In this document: one piece after another, positions 1 through 12,032 of the stretch
Position numbering within the stretch: position 1 is the first letter of the stretch
Layout of the letters: each line of letters starts with the position of its first letter
Origin: Fasciola hepatica
Lineage: Eukaryota > Platyhelminthes > Trematoda > Plagiorchiida > Fasciolidae
Assembly (NCBI GenBank): GCA_948099385.1
Contig: CANUEZ040000116.1
Coordinates: forward strand, 13,145,001 to 13,209,000
Reading direction: 5' to 3'
Length of the DNA: 64,000 bases
Translations under genes and position numbers: made by a program
Notes under the pieces: model-generated
The model's database searches: none
The model's input: only the letters and a program-made list of their open reading frames with translations
What the model was told of the DNA's origin: nothing

Positions 1-97
1 ATGCCTATTATGACGGTCGTTGGGATGATAGCAAGAGAAATGGCCGGTGAGGAACTGCAAGATTCCGAGCGCGTGCACATAGATATATATGCGTAAG

Positions 98-117
98 TTT
101 ATATATATATATATATG
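98..117. repeat. (TA)n microsatellite
   Basis: Uninterrupted TA dinucleotides seen directly. It is the first of several TA tracts in the window; the others lie near 35.46, 37.21, 46.96, 51.16 and 63.63 kb. Confidence 0.9.
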
Positions 118-120
118 TAG

Positions 121-1450
121 ATTTCTTATAGATTTATTGTATATATATGTATAGGTATAGGAGGAGCAGGAGCAATAACAATGGGGTCCTAGAAAGAAAT
201 TATCAGTCATTAGGAGGAGTAGGTAATGTTAGATCAATTGGTTGTAGAACTAACTTTGGAATATCTTGGTGGATCAACTTCATGACAAGTGCACATGGCA
301 GCCCAAAGGAGAGAAAAATAGAGTGCGGAAGCACAGAAGTGATGAAGACTGTGAGGAGCAGTTCACGGAAGATTGAAGACGAAAGACAAGATCAAGGAAA
401 ACAGGTAAGAATGGGTCTAATCATTTGATCAACGCAGGTGAGAGATGTAGTGACGGACCAGAGGAATCGGGTAGTGACAGGTCAAACCATATGGAACTGC
501 AAAAGAACACCGTGACTGAATGTTGTCATTACAATGGTGGAACATGGAAAAGCGGACCACACTGGAAAGTACAGAAAAATGCCTGTAGCGAGCAATAAAC
601 GGATCAAGGGACGAAAGCAATGACCGTGGAGACACAGGTAAGAAATCATCAATCAGATCATTTTACTGCAGATGAAACACGAAGGAGGCGGACAAGGCAG
701 CGGGATGCCCCGAAATAAGTGAATCAGTAATAGAACAAAAAGACCACAAAAAATGAATGCGCAACGGAGTTGGGGCAATGGAGCTGGAGAGCTGTGTGCC
801 GGCGGACAATTGAACAGGTGGATACTGATCAGGACACTGGAAAGAACCACAGAGGAATCGTGGAGCCAAGTGAGGAAGATCTGGTGGTAGTGATTAGATA
901 ATAAATACGACTGTAAAAGATGCGAAGTTTGGAGCGGCAAGTTCTAATATGCGGATTGATCATGAGTGCGGGTGCGATTGGTGCATCATGGCATTGGGCA
1001 TGAGGGGGGATTAAACAGAACGACAGGTTTTAAAGAAGCTATCAATGGGCGTTCTGAGTAGAGGGAAACACCAAGCGCATAGATGATAGAAACCAGCAAT
1101 GACGGCAGGTGGGAGAAGAGTTACTGGCGAGCGTCGACAGAGAAGAGTGGTTAGGACGATAGTGACTTAGTGCAGTGAAAGTTGATGTAGAGAGAGGCGA
1201 CAGGAGGAAGGACAAATCCGGTAGGTGTGCGTACAGTGGTAGGGCGACAAAAATGGGAAGTGGAAACAGATAGGGCTATAGATGGACAAGCAGTGGCGGA
1301 AAAAGGATGAGGAGCATGCAATTTTCAACCGACAGCATTGGATTCGGTAGTCCAAGAAAAGTTAGAGCGTGCCATCAGCAAGCGGTGCTGGTGAAGTTTG
1401 CAAGTGTGCATCAGCCAGTTCAATTTAGGAGAAAAACTCGCTACCGGGCA
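121..1450. other. purine-rich stretch, no gene recognised
   Basis: The plus strand is strongly A/G-rich, and open frames on either strand are short and of low complexity. The minus strand is pyrimidine-rich like the proline/serine-rich first ORFs of the LINEs found elsewhere in this window, so this may be the decayed antisense of a LINE ORF1. That is inference; no domain is visible. Confidence 0.4.
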
Positions 1451-1456
1451 TGCAAT

Positions 1457-2104
1457 TCATGAAGTTCCACCGTAGTTGCCGCGCATTTCCTTAAAAGAGG
1501 ACCCAAGGTCACTCGGCAACAACCGCAGATCCGGGGTGTCTGTCCCTCGCTTTTCACCACCATCACAGTCGGAGTCCTCCAAGTGGATGAAGTCACACGG
1601 GCAATGACACCGTCTTGCTGCTTTCAGAAGACCCTGTCTTGCAGTGCGGCAACACTTGGCCTTCCAGTAATACCGGACCACCATCCACTTCCAAATTCGC
1701 AGGTTCAACAGCCATGCCACTTTTGTTGTTTTAGTACTGTGCAATCAACTGCTGAAGAATAAACTGATTCGCTGGATTGTCGGACTTTGTTTTGAGGGTC
1801 ACCAACTGCTACAGGGCCCGCTGGGCCTTCACGCCCACAATCGATTTACCGTCCATGGAAACTACGAATCGTTCTGGAGCGTAGTCGTTATCCAACAGAA
1901 CCCCTGGTGTAGTGTCTACCGGTGTCCCGCAACACCGTGAGTGCGCACGGCCGTGCCGTTTGTGGGTACATTTGGCTGAATCAAGTCAAACATTGATTCC
2001 GGGATAATGGACTCGCAGATCTTGCTGTCACACTCTTTCGAGCAATAGGAAGTCAAATTCGCACTAATCCAGGAATCAAAACACGACTGATCCGCAGGCC
2101 GCAA
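1457..2104 (-). other. unassigned short open frames
   Basis: Two minus-strand open frames (1457-1744 and 1916-2104) contain scattered cysteines but match no fold I recognise. They lie just left of a BEL-LTR-like relic and may be decayed retrotransposon gag or 3' non-coding DNA. No function is proposed. Confidence 0.3.
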
Positions 2105-2345
2105 GATATTGAATTATTGGACGAGCAACAACATAAGGCATATACAAACCTCAAATGTGCGATCACACAAGCTCGAAGAACGAGGAACAAGCCTACGCCC
2201 GTGCGAGAGACAGGCACGTGCACCAAGTGGGTTCAAGATGGGATACGACAGGGTAATGCGTTGGAAGCGAACAAACGAAGGTTGCCTCATAGAAACGTCG
2301 ACTGCACGGAACACGCAAGTAGTGAACGTAAGAGAGTGATATCAC
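2105..2345 (-). repeat. degenerate BEL/Pao LTR-like relic
   Basis: The stretch around 2136-2300 reads like a diverged copy of the LTR at 11070-11230. It shares the run ATACAAACCTCAA, a following CGATCACA, the GAACAA and CACGTGC segments, and a GCGAACAAAC segment near the end, in the same order and orientation. This suggests an old solo LTR or fragment of the family represented by the complete BEL element at 10952-17632. The limits are approximate. Confidence 0.5.
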
Positions 2346-2469
2346 AAAATCAAGAAATAGCGATGCCCTTGAAGGGTTTTCTAAAACCGATGGCTACGCA
2401 CGGTATCCCCGATAAGATGAAGTCTCAAGCCACATTGGAACTGGACTTATCTGCACAGGAGTTGGTCTG

Positions 2470-3300
2470 ATTCACTCGAAATTCTTAGCGCTTATACTGG
2501 ACTACTATCCGTTTTCTGATTTTCAAGAGTCGCTCTTTTCACATTGTACTTGGACTGACGAAATATTTTTGGACTCTGACCAGGCTCTCCACAAGAAAAG
2601 CTACACGGTCTTATGAAGGCTGCGGACGAAATATAAGTGAAATTCGCCGCACGTGAAGCGACGATTTGGTTGTGCAGTTTTGCCTTCAGGAATCACCTTT
2701 TAAGGAAGCTTCGTTGAAGCGTCCGGTTTGTGGTGGCTGGTTAACGGAGAGGAACTTGTTGCTAATGCACTATGGAATGTGCAGTAGCCGCGTCGGCTAC
2801 CTCATCGACCTGTTCGCAGGTTTACCGGGCTCCAGAGAACGTAATGCCGGGCTTCAGCAATAGCTTCTACTCCAACTCCGGATGATTTATGCCGGTAATA
2901 AAGCGGTCCGGCAGCTGGGTTTCCAACTGACCATCAAAATTACACTCTGCAGCCAGTTTCCGAAGTGGCAGGATGAATCCACGGAACTTCGTGTTGAGAC
3001 CACGAACCATCGAATGAAATTTGGCACGTTCAGTCACCTGAAAAATGACCGGAACCAAGTGGCTGAGGATTAGAGCCTTCAACTCACCGAACGGAACTGC
3101 GGAACGGGCTCTCGGATATGCGAGGTATTTCATCAACGATTACAACGAACGGGCACCAGCTGTCAAGAAGTAGTCCGTCTGGTTCCCTTCCTTCACATCC
3201 TTTCATATGCAACACCATAACTCGAAAAGTTCAATCCGGTCTTCAGTTTCAGATGCACCGGCATGCAGGTTCAGCAGTTCAATACTTGGCTGGTCCATGA
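2470..3300 (-). pseudogene. Ty3/gypsy-type gag relic
   Basis: Read on the minus strand from a Met at about 3298, this gives a gag-like protein broken by stops. It starts MDQPSIELLNLHAG. The best part is 3136-2867, with ERAKFHSMVRGLNTKF, then LRKLAAECNFDGQL and LPDRFITGI, the usual order of gypsy gag capsid sequence (a helical E-R-x-K-F region, then F-I-x-x-L-R-x-L-A-x-x-C-x-F and D-R-F-x-x-G-I). Past 2867 the sense continues in another frame (AIAEARHYV) and then fades. At least two stops and one frameshift are visible, so it is not functional. Gag would coat and package the element RNA. No protease or RT joins it here. Confidence 0.6.
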
Positions 3301-3725
3301 AGCTATACCAATTGTAGTAAATATATTGAACTGAACTAACAGGACGTATTGAAATTGCTCACACCAAGAACTGCGAACGGGAGTAGCAACAAGACCAAGG
3401 CTGCGAAATGGCACGTCATTTGAAAAGCAGAACGGGTTTGTATAAATACTGTAAATCAGAGAAGATAATTGATAAACTCGAAAGTGAACAACCACTGGAA
3501 GCTTTATTCGGACCAAATCGCGTTATTCATGGTTGGTTGAGGCTCATCCGCGTACCTGGCTACGAAATAACGCTTGGCCGTTTCACTTGTGACAGCTGCT
3601 GAGTGGTCACACTCAGGCAACCTCAAAAGCTTTTGGTCTATTTTGCACAATCAGGTTCCCAGGGTTTTTTGGGGCCTTAAGAGTCTGCCTTACGTGGAGT
3701 GGGCGGTCTATGGATGCCACTCCAA

Positions 3726-4130
3726 CTAAATGGCGTTGATTTCCACTTTCTGCTGATTGCGCGAGAATCTCCTGTCCGGGTCCTTAGCGTTAACCCCTAT
3801 CAGGAGGCCTAATGTTCTGTGCGTGCTTTTGGAGAATAGTCTGGAAATCTCAGCCGGGTTTGGGACTTCAGGGTTAGCCAGGGAGGCGGAAAGCGAGTTG
3901 GACGTCTCCCTCGGGATTGAACCTTCTGAGAAAGAGCCCCAGATTTTTATTTGCCTTGCTCCAACTGCCTCTGCTTGTAGTTTCTTGGCCTGATCCAGCA
4001 CCATTTGGTTCGTGATTTTCACCACAGTTTCCTTTGTGGCTGCAATTGGCAGTGATCTCTGCATCGGTGACTTAAGATGGGCCAGGCCGGACTTTAGCAC
4101 CATGAATGGTGAAATAAACTGATAAGGCAA
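3726..4130 (-). CDS. unassigned open frame, possibly LINE or gag derived
   Basis: A 134-codon open frame on the minus strand, rich in Ser, Lys and Arg, with a short helical segment (MVLDQAKKLQAEAVGARQ). I do not recognise a domain. It lies between a minus-strand gypsy gag relic and a plus-strand LINE, so it is probably part of a mobile element rather than a host gene. A 78-codon frame on the opposite strand overlaps it and is no more convincing. Confidence 0.25.
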   Translation of the reverse strand: MPYQFISPFMVLKSGLAHLKSPMQRSLPIAATKETVVKITNQMVLDQAKKLQAEAVGARQIKIWGSFSEGSIPRETSNSLSASLANPEVPNPAEISRLFSKSTHRTLGLLIGVNAKDPDRRFSRNQQKVEINAI

Positions 4131-4283
4131 GTCTGTCGAAACAGGGGTCGGTCGTTCTGTTGGGTTGGATATGGCTAGTACTGATTGGGACGGTTAGCTT
4201 GGAAGGATATCAGAGGTTTGTTAGTCGGCTTCTTGCGAACCAACGCCGTGAAAGGTCACTAACGAGGGCCTTGCTGCTGGTAG

Positions 4284-5646
4284 GTGCTGGTGAATGAGAC
4301 GCCCCAGTCTCCAATCGACAGTCGACCTATGACCTCTCGCGCTCTACCTAACCGACCTATCACCCATCATCGTCCTCCTCCACGGCCGTACATACGAAAC
4401 CGCATAGCCCACCCTGGCGCTAGCCCATTAGCGCATCTATTTGGTCCCATGGAGACCCGCGTGTCCAACTGCTACATACCGCACACATCAACTCAGATGT
4501 GGCCGCTATCGAGCCTACGGAAGCAGTACCACCTAACAAACTTCCCATTAAGTTTACCGCCTCCATCGCTAGCCCTACCAAACCGGAGTCGTGCAGGACG
4601 GGTAATCAGCATGGATGCTACCCGGTACGGAAAAATGTGGCCGTGCCTGACACTTACCTGCCCCATGTTATGCCCTATTTTACCACTCCGCAACATCAAC
4701 ATCCTCTGCCCCCTCACCACCCAACATTGCCGTATTCTACTCTGACCCCACTGCAAACTATACCAACTGACCCCACATACTAAAACCTCTTTCATCAGCA
4801 GCCCTTTCGCTACTACCTCGCCCCCTCACACTCATTCCGTGGAGCCCTGTTAGATGCCTGATGCTCCCAGAAACTCTAGCCATAACGTTATTCCCGTCTC
4901 ACTTCAATCCCACTTACCTTGCCATGGCTACCCCCCTCAATAGGCCGCTATCATAACCATGGTTGCCCCTCCACCTCTGCCCCCACCCCCACACTGACCC
5001 CCTAGCATCCCTATTAACTTTCCCCCGACTTATACGTGATTTGCCTCGAAGATCCCACCTAGAGTCACCATGTCTTCCCCCAAGTCTATTATCCCTCATG
5101 ACCAAATCACCTCACCATCCAGTACTAATCTCTACTGGACCTCGTGACTGTTTTCCGGTCACCGATGGTATTCCTAATGAAACTTTTCGCCCCCATGCCG
5201 GCCCACTATCGCCACCAATAACATTCCCCCGATTTTATCATAGTTTCCCTCCAAAGGCTCCATTAGACACTGTCTTTGTATCGCTTTATCGATTACCCGG
5301 GGCCGCTCACCCGCCACCGCACCCAATGCCGCCCCCAATCAGTCTTCCAGAGTGTCTTACTCGACTTACATCCTGCGGCAGTCACCTTCCTGATGTCTCC
5401 ATAGGCTTGACACCCTTCAATCAGGCGTCCTATATAAGCGATTACACGGTACCCTACAAAGCACTACCATGGAACCCACCTGCTAATCTCCCCAGCCCAG
5501 TTACTACTCCCCCTGGTGACACCCTCCTGGCTGACTACCCGGCTGCCGGAAGCTTACTCGGCCTCAACAGTCTTCCGCCACCCTCACGCGGAGCCCTAGC
5601 GCCTTGTGACCTCAAAAATACAGACAGAGTTTCCCCCTACTGCTGA
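4284..5646 (+). pseudogene. proline-rich ORF1-like region of the LINE
   Basis: Two plus-strand open frames (4284-4745 and 4963-5646) are extremely rich in Pro, Ser, Leu and His, and the DNA is C-rich throughout. No RRM, zinc knuckle or coiled coil can be read. Position directly upstream of the endonuclease suggests it stands for ORF1, which in this class binds the element RNA. It could instead be a C-rich 5' leader that happens to stay open, because C-rich DNA has few stop codons. The frames are not joined. Confidence 0.4.
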
Positions 5647-6236
5647 ATTCCTGTTCGCTGTTGAACAAAATTAATCACTTGAGGAAACATGTACTTGCTT
5701 TGACATTGTTCTGGCTACAGAAACACGGTTAGCCGATCACATCTTAATTGACGTTGTCTCGTTGGTAGGCTATAACTCCTTTCGAGTAAGCAGAGTGAAC
5801 CGCTGAGGCGGCGGTTGTCTTGCGTACATTAAACACAAATTTAATACCATCTTCCTCCACCACCCACTGCTTGAAGGTATTCCCGACTCTCTTTGGCTCT
5901 CCCTCCTTATGCCTGGAAATGTGTTGCACATTGTGTGCGTCTACCGAGCACTTACATCTAGCTGCTCTGATCTCCCGCATATCATTAGGGTTTTCCAGTA
6001 CATCTCCACTCTATCTTTAGGTCCAAAGATCATAGCGGGAGACTTTAACACTCCGAATATTTATTGGAATACAACGACTGCCTCCTCTCATTTATCAGAT
6101 TTCCTTCTGGACACCTACGCTGCAGGATGGACACAGCGTGTCTCCACCCCAAAAAGGCATAATAATATCCTGGACTTCGTGTTCACTCATGGCCTCCGTG
6201 ACGTGAACGTCTCCTTCATATGAAACCTCCTCGGTA
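5640..6236 (+). pseudogene. LINE ORF2 endonuclease domain (APE type)
   Basis: Broken N-terminal part of ORF2. It begins with LNSCSLLNKINHLRKHV in one frame, then after a frameshift near 5695 reads DIVLATETRLAD, which holds the E of the catalytic x-T-E-T motif. A stop near 5803 precedes GGGCLAYIK. KIIAGDFNTPNIYW (6030-6070) holds the G-D-F-N motif, and LDFVFTHG lies near the end. These are hallmarks of apurinic-like endonucleases that nick target DNA to prime reverse transcription. The final S-D-H motif is degraded. Stops at 5803 and 6223 show it is not expressed intact. Confidence 0.75.
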
Positions 6237-8340
6237 GTGACCGCAAATTGGTCGTGTCAATTCACTGTTACACAAGAATCATGCCCACCTGAAGTTGTCG
6301 AAATCAAAAACCAAAACACCTACAGACTGACTAACTGGGCCCAGTTGCCTACCTCCCTCCAGGGCATTGACTGGTCTGACTTCTTCCTCACATCCGATCC
6401 GCAAGAAGCAGCTGACGTGTTCTATGTCAAGTTGCTCTCCTCCATAAATTGCCTCACCTCAAAAATTAGACGTATTAGAGCCAAGACTACCAAAATTGAC
6501 AGGCTTCGACAAGAGATTTGTAAGCCCCAGAACTCATTCTTCAAGAATCGAGACTTCTCTCTGACGCTCAGAATAAACCGACTCTACCGTGATCTCTAGG
6601 CGGCAACCGAAAAAACTTGAAAAGCAAGAATGGACTGCACTACAACAACCTCATAGTGTAAAGCTTCTTTCAAGACTGCTAAAATCTTGCAACTCGCGCA
6701 GCAATGAAAGCAATATCCCATTCCTTATCCAAAATGGCACCCATCTCGACTCGCCAGAAGATATGGCTGAGGCTTTCAGTTGCCATTTCGCCTCAGCTCT
6801 TATTACGGACGCTCACCCTCCACCATTCTGCTATCGGATGTTCACACAGGAGGGGATATCAACCATAACATTTACCACGGCCAACATCAGAAAATTCCTA
6901 GCGAAAACAAAATCTCCCTTTCACCCAGGGCCTGATGACCTTCCATCTGTCCTACTTCGATTTGGGGGACCTGACCTAGTGCTCCTATTGCTGAACCTCT
7001 TAACATTATCTATGTCGTCTGGGATCTGCCCGGCTCAATGAAAAAACGTTCTGTATTATTCCACAAACAAAAATGGGCTTTTGCATGTTCCGGGGAACTA
7101 TCGCCCCATAAACCACACTTCAATTGTTTCCAGGCTCATGGAGAAGATAGTAAAGGACCAGCTTGCGAATTTCCCGACTTCTCGAAATCTTATCAACCCA
7201 GCTAAGCATGGGTTCCTAAAGTCCCGTTCGTGCCTCACGTGTCAGATGGACTTCCTCAATTTATTCCCTTCTAAAGCTGACAGCAACAAGTCAACCATCG
7301 TCATCTTTCTCGACATGACTAAAGCGTTCGACCGTGTATCACACGCTTGCTTACTGCCAAAAATTAAATCCTACGGGGTCGCTGACCTCTTTCTGTCTTG
7401 GCTATCATCTTACCTCTCTGAAAGTTCTCAAACCGTCATCGTCAACGGAACATCCCCTCGGCCCAAAGGAACTACTATCGGGGTCGTACAGGGTAGCGTT
7501 CTAGGTCCTGTCTTATTTCTTATGTACATAAATGACGTCTTCCCAGTAGCGCGCATGGCATGACATTCCTCTTTGCATTGACATAAAACTAGTCTATACT
7601 TTTGAGGCAAAACGCCCTGTACTCAGCTGTCAGTGGTATTCCGTCAGACTTGAAGTCCCTTGACGAATATTGTACTCGGTGGCTGATGAAGTTTTCGGCA
7701 GCTGAGAGCTCCCTTCTGTCTTACAAATGCCACCTTCCATCTGGCTCCCTCAAGATAAATGGTCTGCCGATCCCCACTACTCATGTGTTAAGAGGTCTGG
7801 GCCTGCATAATTCATGTTCATTCACATTTGATGAGCAAACATTGGCCCAAATTGGCAAGGCAAGAAGGATGGTTGCACTTATCCTCAGGACATACCGTAC
7901 TCAGGAGAGTAAGCTCCTGACATTCAAGACACACGCCAGGTCGCTGCTGGAGTACTGACCCTTAGTCTTTGCCCAAATGCGAAAGGCCGACCGGGTCAAC
8001 ATAGAGAAAGTGCGACGCTCCATCACCAAAATATTACTTGGCACCTCTCCCAAACTTAAATGCAGAGCCAGTTGCGAACTACTGTGGCTTGAGCCACTAT
8101 GGTTACGTCGTATCAAGCTCATTCTCCCATTTCTGTTCAACCTCCTGCACTCAAAAGTCCACTAACCTGATAACCCACTCGGTTTCTCTAGTGAGACTCC
8201 CTACTCCCTCCGTCATAGGCGATTCACCATTACAACCCCCCAACCTGGACTATCAATCAGATCTAGATATTCCTCGGTTATCTACTCCAGCCTCTGGAAT
8301 GAGCTTCCTGACTCACTGCGATCGTGTCGCACGCTGATAC
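6237..8340 (+). pseudogene. LINE ORF2 reverse transcriptase and C-terminal region
   Basis: Reads in pieces at 6237-6599, 6589-7041, 7081-7563, 7602-7958 and 8038-8337. RT motifs seen: GNYRPINHTSIVSRLMEKI, HGFLKSRSCLT, FLDMTKAFDRV (motif A with the first catalytic Asp), GVVQGSVLGPVLFLMYIND (motif B). The F-A-D-D motif expected next is broken near 7575: FLFA is followed by a frameshift and then DIKLVYTF, so the first Asp of the active pair is lost. The tail after RT is typical of CR1-like ORF2 but in three frames. It would copy the LINE RNA; this copy cannot. Confidence 0.8.
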
Positions 8341-8449
8341 AATTTAAAGGGGCACTATGCAGAATCCTGGACGCATCTTCTGTAATCAGCGTGACCCGTG
8401 ATAACATTAACATAGACCAAGCATATGGAGACTGCCTTGATAATTAGAC

Positions 8450-10100
8450 CACAATGTGCCATAGTCTTTTGCGTCCGACCGCTTTCTCATGACCCGTCTG
8501 ATGATTGCACCCACGAATACAGCTATATATATTGATAGTAAGTAGTATGTAAAGGTGTGGACAAAATTTCCCTGGAAGGGGCGTATATAAATATATTATA
8601 CGTATATGTACCTTGGGTATGTTCCACTCACTTTTCTCCTCCCTCCTCACTAGATCGTGCCATTTTAAAACATAATTTGCACACATATATTTAAAAAATC
8701 CGTCCCATCCTTCAGTGATAGGTGCTCCCCTTCACTTAATTCCTCCTTTTCAGGCTAGAACACAGCCTTCCCATCCCGCTTTTCTTGCGCCTTTCTCGTA
8801 TACTGGAGTTTTGCCACACAGACTACCATGCCTTAGTAACTAGGCCTCATTTCTCTGCGCGTATGCTCATGGTGAGTTAAGACTCCATCCCAACCGGAAT
8901 CCGTATACCTCTTTTTCTCATGACCCCGCGGAGTACCAGCACGTTTGCTCTTACATGAAAAACCCTCACCTTAGCACCCAGTGTTTTCCTTCCTTTTCAC
9001 TGTTTGCCGTCCTCGACCACAGCTGGTGAACCAACCAGACTGCCATCTTCCTGTTTTCCCATTCTTCTTCCAGATCATACCTTCTACTACTGTTTTATTC
9101 CTGGTTCCCAAATGGACACCCTCCCCCCCATCCACCACCTACCTGATATCTGCCAAAATCTCTACTATCACCCAACTACCCTAGAAAGCTACCAGTCTCC
9201 GTCTAGGGATACCTAATGGAACGGCCCACTAGCCGAACGATAACTTATTGTTCAGATAACAAAATATTTATTTTCTGGTTTCCATCAAAACGATAATCAT
9301 AACCTACAGCTGGAACACTCTCCAGAGTGCCGCTCTCCTTATCTCTTTCAGATGGCATTGGTTACTTGGGTCACCATCGGCCAACTCTGCGTTAATCCCG
9401 GATTACCATAGGGACTAGACGATTTGATCAATGGTTTAAACCTATACTCTGGCCTGCAGAAGCTAAATGGGGCACCGTACACGGAGTAAAAAACCCTCAT
9501 GAAAGCCTCACCGGATAGCATAGGTGACTCCTGACACCAACCATCAATCCACGTCCGCTCACCGTCTATTCCCAATAATCCATTCCAGCAGTTCAATTCT
9601 TTCCGCGTTGCAGTACAAAACCAATGACCAGAACCCAGCCCTCGCCGCTATCCACTTCATCAAACCAGCCCCTTTTTACCTGCTAACCTCAACATTCTAC
9701 CTGCCATCACCTGCAACCAAGATCTTTATGAAATAGAATACCTGCCATCTGCAGCCAACCAGAATTTGGTTAATAATTTTTTATCACATATACAAAAAAA
9801 TATTTTTTTCTTTACACTCTTCCAACTTCTGCCAGTAGCGTTTGCCTTCACTTATCCGTTTCTTTGACGGCTCTTCGTTGTAGGTCCTTTACGCGTCCAT
9901 ATACCATTCATGCTCTTCAAAAGTTCACTGAAACCCTTGTGAAGCTTTTCGCCTTCATGTGAATTTCCATATGACACTGAAATCACCTGCACAAAAAGTC
10001 CGTTTTATTATCACCTTTGACGCACTTGCATTTATTTCACACGCTCCCCCCACAATTAGTTACTCAATGCTGGCATCTCTGACTGCACGTTGATAGCCCC
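8450..10100 (+). other. pyrimidine-rich stretch, decayed LINE sequence likely
   Basis: No convincing gene. The plus strand is C/T-rich and carries short open frames of low complexity (9004-9216, 9524-9736). Composition matches LINE ORF1-like DNA elsewhere in the window. It could be the 3' region of the LINE ending near 8440, or a second 5'-truncated copy ending in the tail at 10420-10441. Confidence 0.35.
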
Positions 10101-10446
10101 ATGCGTACTTTGCTTTTAATCTTGTTCTTTGGCATCTCTTCCGCCCGGTTACTCGTTAGTGACCGTCCAATTATCGATTATATCAGCAATCCCACGTTCG
10201 TCCAGCTATCCACACAGCCCTCACCGAATTCGAAACCGATTTGCGATTCCCGCTTCAACCATTACCACTTTAGTTCACTCAAACACTATATGATTTTGCT
10301 GGTGTATTTCGGTTGCTGTGTGATTCATAAATTTAGAAATTGTGAATACCCCACATCGACATGTACAGCTGTATTCTTTGATATTGCCTTGTGCATGTGT
10401 ATTGACCACGGTCAAGAAATATGCAATTCAATTCAATTCAACAAAT
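10101..10446 (+). repeat. probable LINE 3' end with ATTCA-type tail
   Basis: The segment ends in three tandem copies of a five-base unit (AATTC, 10422-10441), the kind of short 3' repeat that CR1/L2-like LINEs leave in place of poly(A). A 115-codon open frame covers the segment but has no recognisable domain and is probably chance. Family assignment is inference. Confidence 0.4.
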
Positions 10447-10449
10447 AGC

Positions 10450-10951
10450 TATTAGGAAAGGGAGAAAAGGAAGGTGTAGTGTTATCACGTAACTTGGCAC
10501 CTGCCTCAAAACCCACTGTAACACAGATGCCCCCTTCACATCAATAAGTTGATGCGCTGTAGCCTGGAGTGGAAATGTGAAACGGAAGTGGGGGTTGAAG
10601 GTGCTAGTTGTCGTAGAAGTTAGAAGGCCGAGGGTATTGTTGTAAGCGGTCCGCGGTAGGGGGAGATTCAGGGTAGGCTGGGTATGTGGATGATAAAATA
10701 AGGTCGATTCATGGAGAAAATTTAATTAAGTTACCATTGAGGTTGTGTGAAACACTTAAGTAATCGTTTGGTATGGAGGGTGGAATTATTGGAGGGGCAT
10801 AGGGATTAGTTTTAGCAGTTTAGTGAGAAGGATGGTCAGAAGGTGTAGAAAAAGCATGCCTGAATGGTGTGTAATGAGCAACTAATGGACGGTGGTTTTG
10901 AGTGGGAAGAGAGGTCTTGAATAACCATCTTCCGTCAGTTTTAGCACTCCG
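10450..10951 (-). pseudogene. 3' part of a LINE ORF1, separated by the BEL insertion
   Basis: Read on the minus strand from the BEL target site, the frame of the ORF1 piece at 17638-18222 carries on here (SAKTDGRWLFKTSLPTQN) until a stop near 10825. The codon frame is kept across the insertion once the element and one CTCCG copy are removed, which shows the two parts were one ORF before insertion. Further left the DNA stays pyrimidine-rich on the minus strand but has no clear domain. Confidence 0.55.
10947..10951. repeat. target-site duplication of the BEL element, left copy
   Basis: CTCCG directly precedes the left LTR and is repeated at 17633-17637 directly after the right LTR. Five bases is the usual duplication length for BEL/Pao integrases. 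Confidence 0.85.
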
Positions 10952-11329
10952 TGTTACGAACGTTTGAGCAATGCGTAGCCGAATTCGCAACGGATCCCGA
11001 AATCAAAAGACGATTATCCGTGATATTCTACGATACTAGATTATTACAATAAACAATGACATAAACAATATACAAACCTCAATAATACGATCACAAGGAC
11101 TGAACAACGAGAAACCGAATAGCAGCGTGTGAGCAGACAGCACGTGCGTCACGCAGGTCCTGAACAAGGATGTGCCAAAGTAGCGCTCTGGGCGCGAACA
11201 AACAACAATTGGTCCAGAAAAACAACCAGTTCGTAAAGACAAGTCAATAGTGTATGGAAATGAGTGATGTTGGGAAAAACACTGAATCGCGAGGGAAAAA
11301 AGGGGGATTTTCCACGACCGGCTGTTACA
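10952..11329 (-). repeat. 3' LTR of the BEL/Pao element
   Basis: Starts TGTTACGAACG and ends GGCTGTTACA on the plus strand (TG...CA). It aligns over its whole length with 17256-17632. On the minus strand a G-rich run (GGATTTTGGTGGGCGG, 11330-11345) directly precedes it and is the likely polypurine tract priming plus-strand synthesis. Confidence 0.9.
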
Positions 11330-12032
11330 CCGCCCACCAAAATCCTCCCGGATCCTTAGCAGAGTCAAAGGTTCGGTATAAAGGTACTGATTCTTCCTAC
11401 CTGCCTAGGCCCTGCTGTCAGTGCGCGCGTCTAATGCTCGTCGTCAACGTTCTACTACTGGTCGCACCTGACCCATTGGATACATAGAAGTGAGGCTAGT
11501 CTACATCTTCCACAAGACCAAATGACCGATGGCGGGCGTGAATGGTCACATAGATGTTGTCCTCGTAAGGGGCTTTCCGGTCCTGGATGTACGTGCTTGA
11601 GTGTGTGTGTGTGTGTGCGTGTGTGTGTGTGTGCGGGGGTTACAATGAAATCACAGGCATGACTACACATCAAAGGAGGACTTTCTGCAATGTCAACAAA
11701 GGACCGCGTGGCAAGAAAACGAGTAAAATGTAGCATGTGTGTGTGATCTAGGCTCCGCTTCTTCCACAGATGCAAGGGGTATTCGGTAGCGTCAACAAAA
11801 AGCAAACAAAGAACACTGTCACATGTATGATGGGTTTACGGGATGTAGAGTGCGTCGTGCATGCGTGTATGTATCGGGATGTATAATGGAATCGCACTCA
11901 TCACCACATATCGGAAAGAACCTTCTGTAATGTCAACGAAAGATCGCGAGCACCTCAACGTGTTTGACGGAGATTGTGTGTTATATAGGGTGTTTCTTTA
12001 TCCACCTCGATTACTGGTGTGAAAAAGGTTTA
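11330..12032 (-). other. 3' non-coding region of the BEL element
   Basis: Lies between the polyprotein stop (12033) and the 3' LTR. No coding signal. It contains a GT-rich microsatellite at 11599-11634 and two similar segments (around 11640-11720 and 11885-11955: a non-coding unit with ATCACA/ATCGCA then TTCTGTAATGTCAAC) that look like an imperfect internal duplication. Confidence 0.6.
11599..11634. repeat. (GT)n microsatellite
   Basis: GT repeats with single GC interruptions inside the BEL 3' non-coding region, seen directly. Confidence 0.85.

Larger units (their letters stand above)
4284..8440 (+). mobile_element. CR1/jockey-like LINE, decayed
   Basis: A non-LTR retrotransposon in sense orientation. 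It has a proline-rich ORF1-like stretch (to 5646), an APE-type endonuclease (about 5640-6236), and a reverse transcriptase with its C-terminal part (about 6240-8340). Domain order and the RT motifs (GNYRPI, FLDMTKAFDRV, GVVQGSVLGPVLF) fit the CR1/jockey side of the LINE tree. At least three frameshifts and several stops break ORF2, so this copy is dead. Such elements copy themselves by target-primed reverse transcription. Limits are approximate because no target duplication was found. Confidence 0.75.

Noticed and set aside
8498..8525. CTGATGATTGCACCC followed by CACGAATAC as a hammerhead ribozyme
   Set aside because: The second core box is G-A-A-U instead of G-A-A-A, and the hairpin between the boxes does not pair well.
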